In this document: piece by piece, positions 56,436 through 64,000 of the stretch | Numbering within the stretch: position 1 is the stretch's first letter | Layout: each line of letters begins with the position of its first letter | Origin: Sphingopyxis sp. | GTDB taxonomy: Bacteria > Pseudomonadota > Alphaproteobacteria > Sphingomonadales > Sphingomonadaceae | Assembly (NCBI RefSeq): GCF_016704835.1 | Contig: NZ_JADIZJ010000005.1 | Location: forward strand, 248,001 to 312,000 | Direction of reading: 5' to 3' | DNA length: 64,000 nucleotides | Position numbers and translations under genes: made by a program | Notes under the pieces: model-generated | Database searches by the model: none | What the model saw: only the letters and a program-made list of their open reading frames with translations | Told to the model about the DNA's origin: nothing

Positions 56436-58733
56436 ATGACCAACGCCCCGCCTCCCCCCTCTTCGGCCGCCCAGTCAGCGCGGACCATATTGACCCGATT
56501 GCACGAGGTGATGGCGTCGCGCGCCAACGCGCAGGGCAAGCTCAATCAGGTTGTGGGCATCATCGGCGAATGCCTCGATAGCGAGGTCTGCTCGATTTAC
56601 CTGCTGCGCGACGGCGCGCTTGAACTTTATGCGACGCGCGGCCTGAACCAGGAGGCGGTTCACGTCACCCGCCTCGGGCTCGGCGAAGGACTGGTCGGCA
56701 TGATCGCCGACCAGATCGAAACGCTGAACCTTGACGAGGCCGCGGCGCATCCCGATTTTTCGTACCGCCCCGAAACGGGCGAAGAATTGTTCCACAGCTT
56801 TGCCGGGGTGCCAATCATCCGGCGCGAACGCGCGGTGGGCGTGCTGTGCGTCCAGCACAGCGACCCGCGCCGCTATGCCGACATCGAAATCGAGACGTTG
56901 CAGACCGTCGCAATGGTGCTGTCCGAACTGATCACCAACGCCGATCTGGTCGATACCGCCGCGCGCACCGACGCCGCTGCCGCCGACCAGTCGGCGCAGC
57001 GATTGGTCGGGCAGAAGCTGGTCGACGGCATGGGCGCCGGGGTCGCGGTGTTCCACCAGCCGCGCATCACCATCGAACATACCGTTGCCGAGGACACAGA
57101 GGCCGAGCGTCACCGCGTCTATGCCGCGTTCGACAAGATGCGCGAACAGATCGACCGGATGGCGAGCCAGGCCGACTTCGGCGTTGGTGGCGAACATGAT
57201 GAAGTCATCGAGACCTACAAGATGTTCGCCTATGACGAAGGCTGGTCGCGGCGCATCAACGAAGCGATCGATAGCGGTCTGACCGCTGAGGCGGCGATCG
57301 AGCGCGTTCAGCAGCGCACCCGGATGCGGATGCGCCAGATCGACGATGCCTTGCTGCGCGACCGCATGCACGACCTGGAGGATCTGTCGAACCGGCTGAT
57401 CCGCATCGTGTCGGGGCAGATGGGGACCGCGGCGCAGATGGGTTTGCGGCAGGATTCGATCCTGATTGCGCGCAACCTCGGTCCCGCCGAACTGCTTGAG
57501 TATGACCGCCGCCGCCTGAAGGGCGTCGTGCTCGAGGAAGGCTCGCTCACCGCACACGTCATCATCGTGGCGCGCGCGATGGGGGTGCCGGTGATCGGGC
57601 GGGTCAACGATGTACGCGCCTCGATCCGCGAAGGTGATTTGCTGCTGCTCGATGCAGCCGCAGGCGCGCTGCATGTTCGCCCGACCCAGGCGGTACAGGA
57701 CGCGTTCGACGCCAAGCTGGTAATTTCGCAGAAACGCCGCGCCAACCTCGCATCGTTGCGCGACCTGCCTGCCGTCACCAAGGACGGCGTGCAGATCGAA
57801 CTGATGATCAACGCGGGTTTGCGCGAAGATGTTGCTGCGCTCGACCTCACCGGCGCGCGCGGCATCGGCTTGTTCCGTACCGAATTTCAATTTCTGGTGT
57901 CGGCGACGCTGCCGTCGCGTGATCGCCAGCAACGCCTTTACCGCGACGTGCTCGACGCCGCGGGCGATCGACCGGTGATTTTCCGCACCGTCGATATCGG
58001 CGGCGATAAGGCGCTGCCCTATATGAACGTCGGCGAAAGCGCGCAGGAAGAAAATCCAGCGATGGGCTGGCGCGCGCTGCGCTTGGCACTCGAGCGCGAG
58101 GGGCTGCTCAAGGTTCAGGCGCGGGCGCTGATGGAGGCGGCCGCCGGACGTACGCTCAACGTCATGTTCCCGATGGTGTCCGAACCGTGGGAATATGAGG
58201 CCGCGCGCAAGCTGTTCGTCGGGCAGCGGGCATGGCTCGCCAAGCATAATAAGAAGCTGCCGGTCGCGATCCGTTATGGCGCGATGCTGGAAGTGCCGGG
58301 GCTGCTTGAAACGCTCGACCTGATGCTACCGCACCTCGATTTCCTGTCGGTCGGGACCAACGATCTGACGCAGTTCCTGTTCGCCGCCGACCGCGTGCAT
58401 CCGCGCCTCGCCGAACGCTATGACTGGTTGTCGCCGATCGTCATGCGCTATCTGGCGCGCGTCGTGCGCACGGTGTCGGGATCCAAGGTCGCGCTGGGCG
58501 TTTGCGGCGAGATGGGTGGTCGTCCGCTGGAAGCGATGGCGCTGCTCGGCGTCGGCATCGAACGCCTGTCGATCACCCCCGCGGGGGTCGGCCCGGTCAA
58601 GGCGATGATTCGCTCGCTCGACCTTGCCGCACTGCGCGCCGACATGCCTGCGATTTTGGCGCACCCGGCATCGAATCCACGCGGTCAGTATCAGGCGTGG
58701 GCCGAGGTGCATCGGGTGGATTTGGGCAATTGA
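56436..58733 (+). CDS. ptsP: PTS-Ntr enzyme I: GAF-domain phosphoenolpyruvate-protein phosphotransferase
   Basis: 765 aa. A GAF domain (about residues 22-165: GECLDSEVCSIYLLRDGALELYATRGLNQEAV, FAGVPIIRRERAVGVLCVQ) precedes the EI core: EEGSLTAHVIIVARAMGVPVIGRV (phospho-His), ARGIGLFRTEFQFLV, PVIFRTVDIGGDKALPYM, GTNDLTQFLFAADR and CGEMGG. It takes phosphate from PEP and starts the nitrogen-related phosphorelay to NPr and EIIA-Ntr, which in alphaproteobacteria affects carbon, nitrogen, potassium and polymer control. Its partners are not in the window. Confidence 0.96.
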   Translation: MTNAPPPPSSAAQSARTILTRLHEVMASRANAQGKLNQVVGIIGECLDSEVCSIYLLRDGALELYATRGLNQEAVHVTRLGLGEGLVGMIADQIETLNLDEAAAHPDFSYRPETGEELFHSFAGVPIIRRERAVGVLCVQHSDPRRYADIEIETLQTVAMVLSELITNADLVDTAARTDAAAADQSAQRLVGQKLVDGMGAGVAVFHQPRITIEHTVAEDTEAERHRVYAAFDKMREQIDRMASQADFGVGGEHDEVIETYKMFAYDEGWSRRINEAIDSGLTAEAAIERVQQRTRMRMRQIDDALLRDRMHDLEDLSNRLIRIVSGQMGTAAQMGLRQDSILIARNLGPAELLEYDRRRLKGVVLEEGSLTAHVIIVARAMGVPVIGRVNDVRASIREGDLLLLDAAAGALHVRPTQAVQDAFDAKLVISQKRRANLASLRDLPAVTKDGVQIELMINAGLREDVAALDLTGARGIGLFRTEFQFLVSATLPSRDRQQRLYRDVLDAAGDRPVIFRTVDIGGDKALPYMNVGESAQEENPAMGWRALRLALEREGLLKVQARALMEAAAGRTLNVMFPMVSEPWEYEAARKLFVGQRAWLAKHNKKLPVAIRYGAMLEVPGLLETLDLMLPHLDFLSVGTNDLTQFLFAADRVHPRLAERYDWLSPIVMRYLARVVRTVSGSKVALGVCGEMGGRPLEAMALLGVGIERLSITPAGVGPVKAMIRSLDLAALRADMPAILAHPASNPRGQYQAWAEVHRVDLGN

Positions 58734-58829
58734 TCAAACAGGTTCGGAGCGGACCCTAAACAGTTGTTAACTAGTTTCGACTAGCTTCCCGAAAGGAATT
58801 GACCAGGTTTCGCGGGGGTTTCCAAATCT

Positions 58830-59828
58830 ATGTACGTGCGCGTGGGGCAGTTCGATGCTGCGAACCCTTTCCAACTCGACGACGCCACGCCGAGCATTGC
58901 GGTCCTCCTGCCTTGCTATAACGAAGGCCTGGTCATCGGCACGGTCGTCGAGCGGTTCCGCGAGATCCTGCCCGAAGCCAGAATCTATGTTTACGACAAC
59001 AACAGCAGCGACAATTCCGCCAACGTCGCCCGAGCATCCGGAGCGATTGTTCGCAGCGAAACGCGGCAAGGCAAGGGCTTCGTCGTCCGCCGGATGTTCG
59101 CCGATATCGATGCCGACATTTATATCATGTGCGACGCCGACGAGACCTATGACGCGCAGGCTGCCCCGAAATTGATTCAACGGCTCGTCGATGACGGCCT
59201 CGACATGATGGTGGGCACCCGAACCGATGTCAGCGGCACCGCTTATCGTCCCGCGCACCGCTTCGGCAACTGGATGCTGACCGCGCTGGTGCGGACTATG
59301 TTCGGCGGCGGCTTCAGCGACATGCTGAGCGGCTATCGCGTCTTTTCGCGGCGGTTCGTCAAATCCTTCCCGCCGATGTCACAGGGCTTCGAGATCGAAA
59401 CCGAGTTGACCATTCACGCACTGCAACTTGGTATGCCGACCAGCGAGGAACCAACGCGATTCAAAGATCGCGTCGAGGGGTCGGAAAGCAAGCTGCAAAC
59501 GATATCCGACGGCTTTCGCATCCTGAGGACCATCGGCATGCTGCTCAAACAGGAACGGCCCTTTGCGCTCTTCAGTTCGATCGCACTCGCGCTGTTCTGC
59601 CTATCGCTTCTGTTCGGCTATCCGGTAATCCTCGAATATATGCATAGCGGCACGGTTCCGCGATTGCCGATGGCCGTTCTTGCGACGGGGACGATGATCC
59701 TTGCGTTTCTCAATTTGTTCTGCGGACTCATCCTCGATACCGTGACCCGCGGGCGCAAAGAAGCGAAGCTCTTAAGGTATCTTCAGGTACCAAGCGTGCA
59801 TGCGGGGGCTGAAAGACTAGATTCTTAG
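58830..59828 (+). CDS. Glycosyltransferase family 2, polyprenyl-phosphate type
   Basis: 332 aa. GT-A motifs: IAVLLPCYNEGLVIGTVVERF, IYVYDNNSSDNSA, IYIMCDADETYD (DxD), SDMLSGYRVFSRRFVKSFP and EIETELTIHALQLG. Two C-terminal transmembrane segments (about 248-268 and 283-305) place it in the inner membrane, as in ArnC/DPM-type enzymes that glycosylate undecaprenyl phosphate. A GtrA gene begins directly after its stop, a common pairing. It opens a cluster of surface-glycan genes. Confidence 0.9.
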   Translation: MYVRVGQFDAANPFQLDDATPSIAVLLPCYNEGLVIGTVVERFREILPEARIYVYDNNSSDNSANVARASGAIVRSETRQGKGFVVRRMFADIDADIYIMCDADETYDAQAAPKLIQRLVDDGLDMMVGTRTDVSGTAYRPAHRFGNWMLTALVRTMFGGGFSDMLSGYRVFSRRFVKSFPPMSQGFEIETELTIHALQLGMPTSEEPTRFKDRVEGSESKLQTISDGFRILRTIGMLLKQERPFALFSSIALALFCLSLLFGYPVILEYMHSGTVPRLPMAVLATGTMILAFLNLFCGLILDTVTRGRKEAKLLRYLQVPSVHAGAERLDS

Positions 59829-60275
59829 ATGTCTGGAACCAAACAACAGTATGACTCCGCACTGCTATTGCCCCCAAATGTCTCGCAAGGCACGGCTATG
59901 AGATCGTTTTTTGCATACGGCTTTGTTTCGATGATCTGTGTAGTCCTACACAATCTGATCGTGATAGGAGGAGATATTCTGGGCTTTCCATACTTTGGAT
60001 CGATCTTGGTATCCTTCTCCTTCGTCACAACAGTTGGTTATGTCCTGCAAAGCTTATTTACCTTCGACGAGGCTCTCGGTGCACGCCGTTTCATGCGTTA
60101 CCTCTTGGCGATGTCTACGAACATTCCCCTCGTCCTTATCGCGATCTGGATATGGCATGACGTTGTCGGTCTCGCGATGTTCTGGGCCTCGCCGATTGCG
60201 ACCATCTGCATGATCGCCGTCAATTTCGTACTGAGCCGCTGGGCGATCCGCCCGCAAGCAACCCGGATGATCTGA
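59829..60275 (+). CDS. GtrA-family membrane protein (lipid-linked sugar flippase)
   Basis: 148 aa with four transmembrane segments (about 26-50, 55-75, 90-110 and 118-137). FFAYGFVSMICVVLHNLIVI and GYVLQSLFTF match the GtrA pattern. It starts at the base after the GT2 stop. GtrA proteins are thought to flip undecaprenyl-phosphate sugars made by the neighbouring GT2. The N-terminal 25 residues are polar and longer than in GtrA of phages. ATG 59901 is a possible later start. Confidence 0.82.
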   Translation: MSGTKQQYDSALLLPPNVSQGTAMRSFFAYGFVSMICVVLHNLIVIGGDILGFPYFGSILVSFSFVTTVGYVLQSLFTFDEALGARRFMRYLLAMSTNIPLVLIAIWIWHDVVGLAMFWASPIATICMIAVNFVLSRWAIRPQATRMI

Positions 60276-60276
60276 T

Positions 60277-60939
60277 ATGGCCACTGCACCCATGACCATC
60301 GACCTGCGCCAATTGCAAACGATCCTGGCCGAGCATCTTCCCGTGTTCGCCGTGAAGGCGCCGCACTACCAGGCGGAAATGCTCGATAGTCTCCTTGAAA
60401 TTTGGCAGGATCGTCACCAGCGATTACTCGATGTCGGCGGCGGCACCGGGGTGATCGCGCAGGCCATTGCCGACCTATTCCCGGTCGTATCGGTCGAGGC
60501 GATAGACTTGGTTGACCGCTTCTGCCCGACGCTGAAGGTGCCGACGCGACAATATGATGGGCGCACCATTCCCTGCGCTGACGGATCCTATGACGCCGCC
60601 ACACTCAACAACGTGCTACACCATGTGCCGCGCAGCGCGCGCGTCGATCTGATGCGCGAAATCCGACGCGCGGTTGCCGGTCCGGTCTATATCAAGGACC
60701 ATCTGACCACCGGTTTGGTCGATGACCTGCGACTGACAGCCCTCGACGCTTGGGGCAACATTCCCTTTGGCGGTATGGTCAAAGCAGACTATCTCTCGCG
60801 CCGCGATTGGGAGGCGCTGGCGCGCGCGGCAGGTTATCAGATCAGCGCTGTGGCCAGCAGCAGGAAGTATCGCTCCGGTCTCGCCGGCCTCGCCTTTCCC
60901 AACCGGCTCGAAACAACGATGCGCTTCGAACCCGGCTGA
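60277..60939 (+). CDS. Class I SAM-dependent methyltransferase
   Basis: 220 aa. The SAM-binding motif LLDVGGGTGVIAQAIADLF is near residue 50, then SVEAIDLVDRF and YDAATLNNVLHHVPRSAR. A class-I fold that may methylate a lipid or sugar intermediate. ATG 60277 follows the GtrA stop by 1 nt. The context of GT2, GtrA and GT4 suggests a glycan or glycolipid substrate, not proved. Confidence 0.85.
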   Translation: MATAPMTIDLRQLQTILAEHLPVFAVKAPHYQAEMLDSLLEIWQDRHQRLLDVGGGTGVIAQAIADLFPVVSVEAIDLVDRFCPTLKVPTRQYDGRTIPCADGSYDAATLNNVLHHVPRSARVDLMREIRRAVAGPVYIKDHLTTGLVDDLRLTALDAWGNIPFGGMVKADYLSRRDWEALARAAGYQISAVASSRKYRSGLAGLAFPNRLETTMRFEPG

Positions 60940-60960
60940 CACGGTCAAAGCCGTTCATTG

Positions 60961-62085
60961 ATGCGCATCCTATCCGTCAGCAACTTTTTCGATTCGCACG
61001 GCGGAGGGCTGGAGCGCGTCGCGGCGCACCTGAACCGCGAATTCATTGCGGCGGGGCATCAGGTTGCGTGGGCCGCGAGCGACGCCGACGGATTGCCCGA
61101 AGGCCCGGCCACGCTGGTCGGTTTGCGCTGCGTCAACCCGACCGAACAGTTCAGCGGGCTGCCGATGCCTATCCCAGGCCCACGCTCCATAATGCGGCTG
61201 CGGCGCGCGATCAGCAATGCCGACACCGTAGTTATTCACGACGCGCTCTATGTGACTTCGGTCCTTGCCATGATCTTTGCGAAGGCCGCGAAAAAGCGGA
61301 CAGTCATGGTGCAGCATATCGGCGTGATCCCGTTTTCCAGCGCGCTATTGAATGCCATTTTACTGCTCGCCAATTTTATCGTCACGCGTACGATGATGGG
61401 CGCTGCCGACCGGCTCGCCTTCATTAGTGCGACGGTGCGTGACGACCTTTTGGGTACCCCGCCCCGCCGCAGCTCGCTGCTCGTGTTCAACGGCGTCGAC
61501 CAGTCCGTGTTCAACGCACACGAGCAATCGACCCGGCACGACACGCGCGCACGATGGAATCTGCCGGCCAGCGCACCGCTAGCCGTCTTCGTGGGCCGCT
61601 TCGTCGAGAAAAAAGGCCTACGGATACTGAAACTCTTGGCCCAGCAGCGCCCCGGCGTACATTTTGCCCTGCTAGGCCAAGGGCCGATCGATCCTTGCGA
61701 ATGGGGCTTGATGAACGTGCATGTGCTCGGCCAGCAACCGCAGAGATTGATCGCCGATCTGTATCGCGCGTCCGACATGCTGCTGCTGCCGAGCGTCGGC
61801 GAGGGCTATCCGCTTGTCGTCCAGGAAGCGATGGCTTGCGGGCTTCCCGTAATTTGCGGCGACGGCAGCGCCAAAGCTGACCCGGCAGCGTATCAATGGC
61901 TGACCGGGATTGACATCGATCTTGCCGATCCTCACGGCTCCGCGACGCGCTGCGCGGCCGCAATCGATGGGCTGGCTGCTGCGCCCGTCGATACGGCCGC
62001 CATGGCGGATTATGCCGCAAAGAATTATAATTGGCGCCGGATGGCCGACGCTTTGCTCGACGGCTTGCAACCGACTATTCGATGA
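60961..62085 (+). CDS. Glycosyltransferase family 4
   Basis: 374 aa. ATG 60961 is chosen over TTG 60958. The N-terminal Rossmann domain opens with ILSVSNFFDSHGGGLERVAAHLNREF, and the C-terminal domain has LAVFVGRFVEKKGLRIL, LLLPSVGEGYPLVVQEAMACGLPVICGDG, typical of GT4 retaining enzymes. It lies 21 nt after the methyltransferase. Its last 11 bp overlap the end of the convergent membrane protein. It probably adds a sugar to a surface polysaccharide or glycolipid. Confidence 0.9.
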   Translation: MRILSVSNFFDSHGGGLERVAAHLNREFIAAGHQVAWAASDADGLPEGPATLVGLRCVNPTEQFSGLPMPIPGPRSIMRLRRAISNADTVVIHDALYVTSVLAMIFAKAAKKRTVMVQHIGVIPFSSALLNAILLLANFIVTRTMMGAADRLAFISATVRDDLLGTPPRRSSLLVFNGVDQSVFNAHEQSTRHDTRARWNLPASAPLAVFVGRFVEKKGLRILKLLAQQRPGVHFALLGQGPIDPCEWGLMNVHVLGQQPQRLIADLYRASDMLLLPSVGEGYPLVVQEAMACGLPVICGDGSAKADPAAYQWLTGIDIDLADPHGSATRCAAAIDGLAAAPVDTAAMADYAAKNYNWRRMADALLDGLQPTIR

Positions 62086-63790
62086 TCGTGGTCCGGCATT
62101 GCCATTGGCGCAATTGGGTGCCGACTGCCTGATTAGCCTTGTCACGCGCGGTGCCAGCCTCTGTCGCGCCATAATAAGCACGGATCGGCTCTAGCGTCTC
62201 GTTACCGACAAATGCGACCAACGGCGCAGCGTGCGCCGCGCAAAGTGCCTCCGCCAGCGCGGGGTCAACCGCGCCACGCATCAAACGAATCGGGCGCGCA
62301 TCGAGTGCTGGTGAATTGATAATCAGATCGACGGCAAAGGGTGCATCTGTTTCGCCCACCACCACATAATCGGCGCCGCTCGCCGCGATGCGTTCCGATG
62401 CCCTTGCATAGGGAGCATAAAGAGAGTGCGCCATCCACGCTTGCAGTGGAAGAACAACGACCAACCCCGCCGCGGTCGTCCGCGCGAGCAAGGTCCGCCA
62501 ACGCGCCTTCGCCTCGCCCAGCGACATCCACCCAAAAACCGCAAGCAGGATGAAGTTACCGATCAGGCCGTGCAGATAGCGATAACCAAATCCGTGTCCC
62601 TGATAGGGCAGGATGATAAGCATCACCATCGTCGTCAGCAAAACACCCCCTGCCAATGCGCCCGCCAGACGGTCCTTGCGCGCTATCGCAAGTCCAAGCG
62701 GCAGGAGCGGCAACAGCAGCAGGTGCTGCCAGGCGAAAAACCGCAGGATGTTTGCGACCATATTGGCGAGACGCAGGCCGTCTCCCTGTATCACCGTCAG
62801 GATCAGCCGACTGATATAGTCGATCCCCTGTTCTTTGGTTGCTACCGCATCGCCTTCAACCAGCGCCCACATGGCATTTGGCCACCACGCCCAGAACGCG
62901 CCGATGGCGACATAGCCCAGAAAATAGATGGTGGCGCGGCGCCAGTCGCGCTCGAGCACCAGCAGGAAGAGGATGGGTGCCGCAAACATGGGATGCATGA
63001 TTGGTTGATGCAGCCCCACCGCGACGAAGCCGACCGCCAAAGCCGCGAGATCCGTCCACATCGTCCGACGCAGGAAGAGCCAAAGCCAGCAGAGGTTCAG
63101 CGCAAGATGCGCCGGCATGGCATAGGCGGTCATGCCGTTGAACAATATCTGCCCCGACCCAAGATAGAGCAAGAGCGCGACAACCGCCGTCTCGTGATCG
63201 GCCGGCCAGATGCGCCGGGCACATCCCCATAGTGCGACCGCACCCAACATCAGCATCGCCGGCCCGGTCATGGCGGCATCGCCGATCAGCCCAAACAGAG
63301 CGCGCAACACAGCATTGAACGGCAGATAGGCCGATACCCATCCCGCAGTTTCGCTGGTCGGATACATGAACATCGTATTGAGCGCGTCGGCATGATGGCG
63401 CCACACGCCGCTCAGCGGTGCGACGAGTTGCCCCTGTGCGAATACCTGTGCGTCGAAGGTCGCCATTTGCTCGTCACGACTGAGGTCGTGACCCGACAGG
63501 ATCAGATAGTGGCCAGCAAAGGCGACAACCGCCATCAGCGTTCCGATTGCCAACGCCAGTCGCCAACTTCCAGCAAACGCTCGCTCACGCGTGGGAAGAC
63601 GCCACAAGCAAAGCGCGAGCAACAACGCGCCAACAAGCAGCAGCCACCTATCCTGCCGTTGCAGAAAAAACAGGCTGAGATTGGCATCGGCTCCTTGCAA
63701 TGCCGCGAGCACGAAGGCCGCCATCGCGAAAACCGCAGGTCGCTGCACCGCTATGCCCAATAGCTGTTTGTTCGTCATCGCGTGGGACAT
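62075..63790 (-). CDS. Polytopic membrane protein, GT-C/ArnT-like glycosyltransferase
   Basis: 571 aa with about 12 transmembrane segments and a soluble C-terminal part of about 110 residues. The first large loop has LSGHDLSRDEQMATFDAQVFAQGQL, with the DE pair that GT-C enzymes use for lipid-linked sugar transfer. The rest (QPIMHPMFAAPILFLLVLERDWR, LPYQGHGFGYRYLHGLIGNF) is of the GT39/GT87-like kind. Start ATG 63790, or ATG 63778. It is convergent with the GT4 gene, so it has its own promoter. Substrate unknown; it likely decorates a cell-surface glycan. Confidence 0.75.
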   Translation of the reverse strand: MSHAMTNKQLLGIAVQRPAVFAMAAFVLAALQGADANLSLFFLQRQDRWLLLVGALLLALCLWRLPTRERAFAGSWRLALAIGTLMAVVAFAGHYLILSGHDLSRDEQMATFDAQVFAQGQLVAPLSGVWRHHADALNTMFMYPTSETAGWVSAYLPFNAVLRALFGLIGDAAMTGPAMLMLGAVALWGCARRIWPADHETAVVALLLYLGSGQILFNGMTAYAMPAHLALNLCWLWLFLRRTMWTDLAALAVGFVAVGLHQPIMHPMFAAPILFLLVLERDWRRATIYFLGYVAIGAFWAWWPNAMWALVEGDAVATKEQGIDYISRLILTVIQGDGLRLANMVANILRFFAWQHLLLLPLLPLGLAIARKDRLAGALAGGVLLTTMVMLIILPYQGHGFGYRYLHGLIGNFILLAVFGWMSLGEAKARWRTLLARTTAAGLVVVLPLQAWMAHSLYAPYARASERIAASGADYVVVGETDAPFAVDLIINSPALDARPIRLMRGAVDPALAEALCAAHAAPLVAFVGNETLEPIRAYYGATEAGTARDKANQAVGTQLRQWQCRTTIIE

Positions 63791-63851
63791 GCCACTTTAT
63801 GGATAATTCGGTGTTAATTCGGAAGCGATTGTGCGGCGCCGAAGGGGAACG

Positions 63852-63980
63852 ATGATGGTGGCGCCGTCCGCTTGGACGCGCGAGGCGCTATTGTTGCTGG
63901 TCAAGGATGCACGATGCAATTGCGCGATCGAAGATGTTTATGATATGTTCTTGCAATCGCAGTCAGGAGAACGGCCATGA
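63852..63980 (+). CDS. 42-aa protein translationally coupled to the next gene
   Basis: ATG 63852 has AAGGGG 5 nt upstream, a strong ribosome site. The product (APSAWTREALLLLVKDARCN, then CAIEDVYDMFLQSQSGERP) is acidic-helical with two cysteines. The stop overlaps the following ATG (ATGA at 63977-63980). The layout favours a real small gene. No family recognised. Confidence 0.6.
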   Translation: MMVAPSAWTREALLLLVKDARCNCAIEDVYDMFLQSQSGERP

Positions 63981-64000
63981 ACGATTCGAGTCCGCGCGCC
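63977..64000 (+). CDS. Start of a gene cut by the window end
   Basis: ATG 63977 overlaps the stop of the 42-aa gene and has AGGAGAA 6 nt upstream. Only eight codons are visible (MNDSSPRA). Product unknown. Confidence 0.6.

Noticed and set aside
56475..58247. 590-codon minus-strand frame opposite ptsP
   Set aside because: ptsP has complete EI motifs on the plus strand. The antisense frame is rich in His, Arg and Gln and has no recognisable domain.
1..64000. CRISPR arrays, rRNA genes, prophage or integrated plasmids
   Set aside because: No regularly spaced identical repeats, no rRNA sequence and no integrase or phage structural genes were seen. The only mobile element with defined ends is the ISL3 copy.

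Overview
The window reads as the chromosome of a GC-rich alphaproteobacterium of the Sphingomonadaceae, most like Sphingopyxis or Sphingomonas. The evidence is: overall protein similarity as I recognise it; a TonB-dependent receptor and many secreted peptidases (S9, S41, M16, M19, M20, M23); the alpha-operon tail rpsM-rpsK-rpoA-rplQ; a Coq7-type ubiquinone hydroxylase; purS/purQ; and intergenic hairpin repeats typical of this family. The genus is an inference, because no rRNA is present.

Layout. 1-8600: a possible amino-acid/peptide catabolism region. It holds a cut LysR regulator, an SHMT-like PLP enzyme, a PhyH-type dioxygenase, Tat-exported M19 and M20 peptidases, an M14 zinc carboxypeptidase-like hydrolase, and a RidA deaminase divergent from a TetR regulator with twin operators. 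8618-17600: tRNA-Arg(TCT), a queuosine-precursor transporter, purQ/purS, an iron-storage pair (bfd, bfr) behind Fur-like boxes, an M16 protease, a diguanylate cyclase and purC. 17760-31100: an enoyl-CoA hydratase-like enzyme, a frameshifted phoD, a DUF3667 protein, a tightly overlapped train (proA, a small gene, nadD, rsfS, a truncated rlmH, an EnvC-like M23 protein, ctpA), then dsbB, coq7 and an S9 peptidase. 31400-39900: pmbA, an inositol-phosphatase-family enzyme, the ribosomal alpha operon, an XRE regulator, and a GbsR-type regulator heading a DUF4166/saccharopine-dehydrogenase-like pair.

39900-46700: a radical-SAM enzyme with a small upstream partner, then a prolyl oligopeptidase interrupted near its 3' end by a complete 2,983-bp ISL3 element (imperfect 24-bp inverted repeats, 8-bp target duplication). 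The element carries a twice-frameshifted transposase plus passenger permease and ArsR genes. Removing it on paper restores a 719-codon host gene exactly. 46663-58733: an EEP-fold protein, free-methionine-sulfoxide reductase, katG, a 48-aa glutamine-rich ORF, a DUF2292 protein/TonB receptor pair, a nitronate monooxygenase-like protein, a proline-rich lipoprotein and ptsP. 58830-64000: a surface-glycan/glycolipid cluster (GT2, GtrA, methyltransferase, GT4, a GT-C-like membrane protein) and the start of a translationally coupled pair.

Two themes stand out. First, regulatory architecture is readable at several places: the TetR twin palindromes, the Fur-like boxes, the gbsR palindrome at a probably leaderless start, and twin ArsR sites. 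Second, several lesions sit next to intact conserved sequence: a 2-nt loss in phoD, a deletion fusing rlmH to the M23 gene, and two opposite 1-nt indels in the transposase. They may be recent mutations or assembly errors. All functional calls come from reading motifs; no database search was run.
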